From assembly GCA_008501585.1 (NCBI GenBank), contig QQUN01000015.1:1-46155 (forward strand): DNA of 46,155 nucleotides. The letters are read 5' to 3'. The first letter of the stretch is position 1, and every line of letters begins with the position of its first letter. The notes beneath the pieces were generated by a model. The model did no database searches. It was given only the letters and a program-made list of their open reading frames with translations, and had not been told where the DNA came from. Source of the stretch: Pseudomonadota bacterium (GTDB taxonomy: Bacteria > Pseudomonadota > Gammaproteobacteria > Burkholderiales > Rhodocyclaceae). Position numbers and translations under genes: made by a program. Below, one piece after another: positions 41,017 through 46,155 of this stretch.

Positions 41017-42684
41017 GTGCTGAGTACCTATCAGTATCCGAAATTCGCGTACCGCAAGCCGGCCGAGCTGGCGGCGGGCGAGAACGGCGCGCCGGGGCGT
41101 TACCCGGTGGTGGTGGTCGGGGCGGGCCCGGTGGGCCTCGCGGCGGCGATCGACCTGGCCATCCAGGGCCAGAAGGTGGTGGTGCTGGACAATGACGACA
41201 CCGTCTCCATCGGCTCGCGCGGGGTGTGCTACGCCAAGCGCGCGCTGGAGGTGCTCGACCGCCTCGGCTGCGGCGACGAGATGGTGGACAAGGGCGTGTC
41301 GTGGAACGTCGGGCGCACCTTCTTCCGCGAGGAAGAGGTGTTCAACTTCAATCTCTGTCCCGAGCCGGACCACCACCGCCCCGGCATGATCAACCTCCAG
41401 CAGTACTACCTCGAGGAGTATCTGGTGAAGCGTGCCGAGGCGGTGGGCGTCGAGCTGCGCTGGAAGAGCACCGTGATCGCGGTGAACCCCGGTGAAGACA
41501 GCACCGGCCTGCGCGTCGAGACGCCCGACGGCGTGTACAACATCGAGGCCGACTGGCTGGTGGTGGGCGACGGCGCCCGCTCGAGCATCCGCACCATGCT
41601 GGGCCTGGATATCGACGGCAAGATCTTCATGGATCGCTTCCTCATCGCCGACGTGGTGATGAAGGCCGACTTCCCGACCGAGCGCTGGTTCTGGTTCGAC
41701 CCGCCCTTCCATCGCAACCAGTCGGTGCTGCTGCACCGCCAGGCCGACAACGTCTTCCGCATCGACTTCCAGCTGGGCTGGAATGTGGACCCGGAGGTCG
41801 AGAAGAAGCCCGAAAACGTCATCCCCCGCATCAAGGCGATGCTGGGTGATGACCGCGAGTTCGATCTGGAATGGGTCAGCGTCTACACCTTCCAGTGCCG
41901 CCGCATGAACAGCTTCCGCCACGGCCGGGTGCTGTTCGTCGGCGACGCCGCGCATCAGGTCTCGCCTTTCGGCGCGCGCGGCGCCAACTCCGGCATCCAG
42001 GACACCGACAACCTGGTGTGGAAGCTCAAGCTGGTGATGGACGGCAAGGCGCCGGCCGAACTGCTCGACAGCTACTCCGACGAGCGCGTATTTGCAGCGG
42101 ACGAGAACATCATGAACTCCACCCGCTCGACCGACTTCATCACCCCCAAGAGCACCACCAGCAAGACCTTCCGCAACGCCGTGCTGGGCCTGGCCGAGCA
42201 CTACCCGTTTGCCCGTGCGCTGGTCAATTCCGGGCGCCTGTCGGTGCCGGCGTATCTGACCGAATCGCGGCTCAACACCGCCGACACCGACAGCTTCGCC
42301 GGCAAGATGGTGCCGGGCGCGCCGATGGATGATGCGCCCATCGAGACCGACAGCGGCGAGCCGTGGTTGCTGCAAGTGCTGGGCAACCGCTTCCAGCTGC
42401 TGGTGTTTGCCGATGATGCGCGCCAGGTGGCCGATGCCGCCGCGCTCGCCGAGCTGGCCAGCAACGCCATTCCGGTGCAGGCCATCGTCGTGGCCAGAAC
42501 CGGCATTGCTCCGGCCGGCCTGAAAACCGTCATCGACACCCGCGGCCGCATCGCCGAGCGCTACGACGCGCAGCCGGGCACCTGCTACCTGGCCCGCCCC
42601 GACCAGCACGTGGCCGCCCGCTGGCGCGCCTTCGACGCCGCCGCCGTGCGCCACGCCGTGGCCGTGGCCACCTGCAACGCCTGA
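41017..42684 (+). CDS. FAD-dependent aromatic-type hydroxylase (PheA/TfdB/MhpA family)
   Basis: A 555-residue flavoprotein monooxygenase. GTG 41017 is the start because AAAGGAGG lies 7 bases upstream; an in-frame ATG at 40930 falls in the repeat-flanked spacer. It has the FAD motif VVVVGAGPVG (G35-x-G37-x-x-G40), a DG motif (WLVVGDGARSSIRTMLG), and the second FAD motif FVGDAAHQVSPFGARGANSG (D310). A C-terminal thioredoxin-like domain has the GLKTVIDTRGRIAERYDA type of ending. These features define class A NAD(P)H-dependent hydroxylases of phenols and hydroxyphenyl acids. The DUF2783 gene follows by 11 bases. The substrate cannot be read from sequence. Confidence 0.92.
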   Translation: MLSTYQYPKFAYRKPAELAAGENGAPGRYPVVVVGAGPVGLAAAIDLAIQGQKVVVLDNDDTVSIGSRGVCYAKRALEVLDRLGCGDEMVDKGVSWNVGRTFFREEEVFNFNLCPEPDHHRPGMINLQQYYLEEYLVKRAEAVGVELRWKSTVIAVNPGEDSTGLRVETPDGVYNIEADWLVVGDGARSSIRTMLGLDIDGKIFMDRFLIADVVMKADFPTERWFWFDPPFHRNQSVLLHRQADNVFRIDFQLGWNVDPEVEKKPENVIPRIKAMLGDDREFDLEWVSVYTFQCRRMNSFRHGRVLFVGDAAHQVSPFGARGANSGIQDTDNLVWKLKLVMDGKAPAELLDSYSDERVFAADENIMNSTRSTDFITPKSTTSKTFRNAVLGLAEHYPFARALVNSGRLSVPAYLTESRLNTADTDSFAGKMVPGAPMDDAPIETDSGEPWLLQVLGNRFQLLVFADDARQVADAAALAELASNAIPVQAIVVARTGIAPAGLKTVIDTRGRIAERYDAQPGTCYLARPDQHVAARWRAFDAAAVRHAVAVATCNA

Positions 42685-42695
42685 GGAGACTGACC

Positions 42696-42920
42696 ATGTC
42701 CCTGATCACCACCAGCAACTTCGCCGAACCGGGCAAGCGCTACTTCCAGACTTTCAGCCCCGGCGACGACTTTTACGAAGCCCTGATCGACATGCACCGC
42801 GACCTCACCGACGAGCAGTCGGCCATGGTCAATGCGCGCCTGATCCTGCTGTTGTCCAACCATATCGGCGACATCGGCGTGCTCAAGGAGGCGATGGCAA
42901 TCGCCCGCGACGGCGTCTGA
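42696..42920 (+). CDS. DUF2783 small protein
   Basis: A 74-residue protein with GAGGAG before its ATG. The pattern DDFYEALIDMHRDLTDEQS followed by NARLILLLSNHIGD and LKEAMAIARDGV is that of DUF2783, a family of small helical proteins of unknown role. It is 11 bases downstream of the hydroxylase gene, implying co-translation and possibly a subunit or stabiliser of the hydroxylase. That role is inference. Confidence 0.82.
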   Translation: MSLITTSNFAEPGKRYFQTFSPGDDFYEALIDMHRDLTDEQSAMVNARLILLLSNHIGDIGVLKEAMAIARDGV

Positions 42921-42938
42921 GCGTCACGCAGTCGGCGC

Positions 42939-42963
42939 GAACGGCGGGCCTGGCCCGCCGTTC
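42939..42963 (+). terminator. Hairpin terminator after the hydroxylase operon
   Basis: GAACGGCGGGC and GCCCGCCGTTC form a perfect 11-base stem with a 3-base loop, 18 bases after the DUF2783 stop. It is followed by GTCGTTG, which is only weakly T-rich. Confidence 0.65.
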
Positions 42964-43116
42964 GTCGTTGACGGGCGAGGGCCTGAACAACGGCGCCGGT
43001 TTCAAAACAGGTGTTTCGAGCGCGGCAAACCGATACGGGTGCTGGTGTATGCTGGAGGCGGATCGTGCCTGGCACGGACTCCACCGCGTCCTCCCCCTTG
43101 GTTGTCGGAACGGCTC

Positions 43117-46100
43117 ATGACTCGTGACCCCGTGACAAAGCAGCCGCTGTTCAACGCCCTGGCGATCTTCATCGCCGGTGCGGTGTTGACGGGCGCCTTC
43201 CTGGCGCATCTGCATCAATCCGAGCACAGCTTCCGGCAGGCCCGTTTCCAGGCCTATGTCGACAAGACCACCAAATTGCTGCACGAGCGTCTGCTGTCCT
43301 ACGAGCACGGCCTGCAGGGCTTGCGCGCGGCGTTCCTGACGGTGGGCGCGGATGCCATGACGCTGGAGACCTTCCGCCAGATCAGCCAGTCGCGGGATCC
43401 GGACCGGGAGTTTCCCGGCACACGTGGTTTCGGCTTCATCCAGCGGGTGGCGCCGGGCGACGAGGCGGCGTTCGTGCAGGCGATGCAGGCCAAGGGGCGG
43501 GCAGACTTCGCCATCAAGCAGCTCGCGCCGCATGCGGGCGACCGGTTCGTGATCACCTTCATCGAGCCCGAAGCGCGCAACCGCGAAGCCGTCGGCCTGG
43601 ATGTGGGCTCCGAGGCCAATCGGCGCGGCGCCCTGGTGTCGGCGTTTCGCACCGGCAAGGCCACGCTGTCGCATCCGATCACGCTGGTCCAGGCCGACGG
43701 CAAGGTCGGGCGGGGCTTCATGCTGGCCCTGCCGTACTACCCCGGGCATCAGCTGCCTGCCGACGCGGCCGCCCGCGAGGCGGCGGCCTGGGGGGCCACC
43801 TACTCGCCGCTGGTGATCGACGAGGTGCTGGCCGGCTTCGACATGGCCGCCGATGGGGTGGGCCTGAGCCTGACGGATGTCGACGCCGCTGCCGAGCCGT
43901 TCTATGCGCCCGCGGGGGCCAGCGCGCCGGCGGCCGACGGCCTCGTCGCGACCCGCCAGATCACGCTGTTCGGGCGCACTTGGCAGGCGGCCTATCGTGC
44001 CCAGCCAGCCTTCGTCGCGGCCCTGCCGCAAGGCAATCCGCTGGCCATTGCCGTGCTCGGCCTGGTGGCCTCCAGCCTGCTGGCCTTGCTGCGCTTCCAG
44101 GAGATGCGCAACCGCGCGCGCCTGCGCCAGAGCGCGTTGCGCCTGCGCCTGTTCGTCAACAACGCCCCGGTGGCGCTGGCGATGTTCGACACGCAGATGT
44201 GCTACTTGGCGGTCAGCGCGCGATGGTGCGAGGATTTCGGCCTGACGGCCGATGCCCTGGAGGGGCGCTCGCACTACGAACTCTTCCCCGAAATCTCGGA
44301 CGAATGGCGCGCTTTCCACCGGCGGGCGCTGGCCGGTGAGGTGATTCGTGCCGAGCGGGACGCCTTCCACCGTGCCGATGGCCGTGTGCAATGGCTGAAG
44401 TGGGAGATCCGCCCCTGGCACGACACCGATGGCGCGATCGGCGGCATCGTGATCGTGTCGGAAGATGTGACCTACACCCGCCAGGTCGAGCAGGAGATCC
44501 GGCACCTCAATGCCACGCTCGAAGCCCAGGTGGCGGAGCGCACGGCGGAACTGGAGGTGGCGCGGCGGTCGCTGCGGATGGTGCTCGACGGGGTGCCGTC
44601 GATGATCGGCTACTGGGACAAGCACCTCATCAACAAGGTGGCCAACCATGCCTATGCGGACTGGTTCGGCGTCAACGCCGACGAGATCCCCGGCAAGACC
44701 ATTCGCGAGCTGCTCGGCGAACGGCTCTACGAGCTGAACCGGCCGCGCATCGAGGCGGCGCTCGAGGGCGAACCACAGACCTTCGAGCGCACACTGGAGC
44801 GGCCCGACGGCAAGGGAAGTCGCCATGCGCTGGCCCACTACCTGCCGGATATCGTCGATGGCGAGGTGCAGGGCTTCTTCGTGGTGGTGCACGATATCAC
44901 CGAACTGACCGAGAGCCGCGAGCGCATGGCCGCCCTGCTGCGCGAGAACCAGTTGCTGCTGACCAGCATCGACCGTCAGCTGATCTACTCGGTGACCGAC
45001 GCGGACGGGCACATCACCCATGTGAACGACATCTTCTGCGAGACCAGTGGCTATCCCCGTGAAGCCCTCCTCGGCAAGGACCACCGGCTGCTCAACTCCG
45101 GGGTGCACGATCGCGCGTTCTGGGCCGAGATGTGGGCCGAACTGCAGGCCGGTCGCGCCTGGCGGGCCGATATCTGCAATCGCGCGCGTGACGGGCGGCT
45201 GTTCTGGGTCGATACCGTGGTCGCGCCGCTGACCGACGACAATGGCCAGGTGGAGCGGATCGTGGCCTTGCGCTACGACGTCACCGAGAGCAAGCAGGCC
45301 GTCCGTGCGCTGGAGATTGCCAAGAAGCAGGCCGAGCGCGCGAACATCGCCAAGAGCGCCTTCCTCGCCAATACCAGCCACGAGATCCGCACGCCGCTGA
45401 ACGTGGTCAGCGGCATGGCCTACCTGCTCGGGCAGTCCACGCTCGACGCAGAGCAGCGCGAGCAGGTGTTGGCCATCCAGACCGCCAGCCGGACCCTGCT
45501 CGAGCTGATCAACGATGTGCTCGACCTGGCCAAGATCGAGGCCGGCGAGATGGTCTACGACATGCGCCCCTTTGCGCTGGACGCCGTCATGGCCGACACC
45601 GAGCGGCTGTTCCGTGCGCAGGCGGAGCTCAAGGGGCTCGACTATCGTGCTGCGCCCCTGCCCGAGACGGTGCCCGCGGCGCTGGTCGGCGATGCATTGC
45701 GCCTGCGCCAGGTGCTCAACAACCTGATCGGCAATGCGGTGAAGTTTTCCGAGCAGGGGCATGTGGCGGTCGACGTGCAGCCATTGGGCGACGCGCCGGT
45801 CGATAGCGCCGATGTGCTCTGGCTGCGTTTCGAGGTGTCGGATACCGGCTGCGGCATGGACGAGGCGGCGCAGGGGCGGCTGTTTTCCCCCTTCGTGCAG
45901 GCGGACACCTCGATTACCCGGCGGCATGGCGGTTCCGGCCTGGGCCTGTCGATCGTCCGCCAGCTGGTCGAAGGCATGGGCGGGCGGGTGGGCGCCGACA
46001 GTGCCGCGGGGGTCGGGAGCACCTTCTGGTTCGAACTGCCCTTTGGCCGGTCCCTGATGCGCCGGCCCCCGCCGCCCGGCGCCTGCGAGCGGCGCGCACT

Positions 46101-46155
46101 CGAAGCCCTTACTGCAGCAGAGGAGTACTACCCGCGGGGTCGCTCCATCGGGCAG
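43117..46155 (+). CDS. Sensor histidine kinase with CHASE and multiple PAS domains (partial, runs off the window)
   Basis: The frame is open from ATG 43117 to the window end (1,013 codons, no stop). A membrane helix (LFNALAIFIAGAVLTGAFLA) precedes a periplasmic CHASE domain (about 40-260; FPGTRGFGFIQRVAPGD, then FMLALPYY). A second helix follows at about 302-320 (LAIAVLGLVASSLLALL). Three PAS domains follow (about 345-455, 490-600, 605-725), with a coiled coil between the first two. HisKA has H755 in FLANTSHEIRTPLN. The HATPase domain has the N-box NNLIGNAVKFS near 868, DTGCGM and GSGLGLSIV. The sequence after residue 980 is a proline-rich linker, which often precedes a receiver domain in hybrid kinases; that part is outside the window. 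No partner regulator is visible. Confidence 0.92.
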   Translation, partial: MTRDPVTKQPLFNALAIFIAGAVLTGAFLAHLHQSEHSFRQARFQAYVDKTTKLLHERLLSYEHGLQGLRAAFLTVGADAMTLETFRQISQSRDPDREFPGTRGFGFIQRVAPGDEAAFVQAMQAKGRADFAIKQLAPHAGDRFVITFIEPEARNREAVGLDVGSEANRRGALVSAFRTGKATLSHPITLVQADGKVGRGFMLALPYYPGHQLPADAAAREAAAWGATYSPLVIDEVLAGFDMAADGVGLSLTDVDAAAEPFYAPAGASAPAADGLVATRQITLFGRTWQAAYRAQPAFVAALPQGNPLAIAVLGLVASSLLALLRFQEMRNRARLRQSALRLRLFVNNAPVALAMFDTQMCYLAVSARWCEDFGLTADALEGRSHYELFPEISDEWRAFHRRALAGEVIRAERDAFHRADGRVQWLKWEIRPWHDTDGAIGGIVIVSEDVTYTRQVEQEIRHLNATLEAQVAERTAELEVARRSLRMVLDGVPSMIGYWDKHLINKVANHAYADWFGVNADEIPGKTIRELLGERLYELNRPRIEAALEGEPQTFERTLERPDGKGSRHALAHYLPDIVDGEVQGFFVVVHDITELTESRERMAALLRENQLLLTSIDRQLIYSVTDADGHITHVNDIFCETSGYPREALLGKDHRLLNSGVHDRAFWAEMWAELQAGRAWRADICNRARDGRLFWVDTVVAPLTDDNGQVERIVALRYDVTESKQAVRALEIAKKQAERANIAKSAFLANTSHEIRTPLNVVSGMAYLLGQSTLDAEQREQVLAIQTASRTLLELINDVLDLAKIEAGEMVYDMRPFALDAVMADTERLFRAQAELKGLDYRAAPLPETVPAALVGDALRLRQVLNNLIGNAVKFSEQGHVAVDVQPLGDAPVDSADVLWLRFEVSDTGCGMDEAAQGRLFSPFVQADTSITRRHGGSGLGLSIVRQLVEGMGGRVGADSAAGVGSTFWFELPFGRSLMRRPPPPGACERRALEALTAAEEYYPRGRSIGQ

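Noticed and set aside
42883-45927. A minus-strand open frame of about 1,000 codons opposite the histidine kinase.
   Set aside because: The kinase frame contains ordered CHASE, PAS, HisKA and HATPase domains over its full length; the antisense frame has none.
1-46155. tRNA or rRNA genes anywhere in the window.
   Set aside because: No cloverleaf with a TTCGANTC-like arm or rRNA-like stretch was noticed on reading either strand. A covariance-model scan could overturn this.

Overview
This is a GC-rich chromosomal window from a betaproteobacterium. The gene repertoire (split pqqABCDE, norEF/ccoG respiratory accessory genes, TAXI-TRAP uptake, an aromatic-type FAD hydroxylase, RND efflux, type VI secretion, many TAGGGCGG-type extragenic repeats) suggests the Rhodocyclales (Thauera/Azoarcus/Zoogloea-like). 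That placement is inference, because no rRNA or other taxonomic marker is present.

Layout. Bases 1-1733: tail of an IS transposase, a TetR gene broken by an amber codon, a YciI-like protein and 3-methyladenine glycosylase I ending in a run of 14 G. Bases 1817-8031 (minus): a compact type VI secretion cassette of vgrG, a DUF4123 adaptor, a DUF3304 lipoprotein (probable immunity protein) and a Tle1-type phospholipase effector, the last three joined by 4-base overlaps. Bases 8098-9054: proline iminopeptidase. Bases 9229-12481: the PQQ operon pqqABCDE, including the 24-residue precursor PqqA. Bases 12554-15524: a YceI-like lipoprotein, a diguanylate cyclase and a small hypothetical protein. Bases 15528-17381: a tandem array of about 120-base GC-rich repeats split by an IS110-family element. 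Bases 17379-21915: an SLC13 anion transporter, a TonB-dependent receptor and a secreted MsrA. Bases 22033-23604: an AT-rich, probably acquired DUF262-HNH nuclease gene next to rtcB. Bases 24985-30613: a tripartite RND efflux operon. Bases 30747-35823: alanine dehydrogenase, a MocR-type regulator, norE, norF and ccoG. Bases 35830-42920: a divergent catabolic locus (TAXI-TRAP transporter and IclR regulator on one side; degenerate metallo-beta-lactamase protein, FAD hydroxylase and DUF2783 protein on the other). Base 43117 to the end: a large CHASE-PAS sensor histidine kinase cut by the window edge.

The most interesting structure is the IS110 element. Its 266-base leader folds by eye into two loop-bearing stems. 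The first carries a 9-base match to the left side of the actual insertion site and a 5-base complement to the right side, as expected of a bridge RNA. The transposase itself has an in-frame amber codon before its last 45 residues. Other points worth a second look are the DUF262-HNH gene as a possible stand-alone defence nuclease, the MBL-fold protein that has lost half of its metal ligands beside a hydroxylase and DUF2783, the near-perfect FNR/Dnr-type box between the MocR gene and norE, and inverted repeats whose arms supply the stop codons of neighbouring genes.
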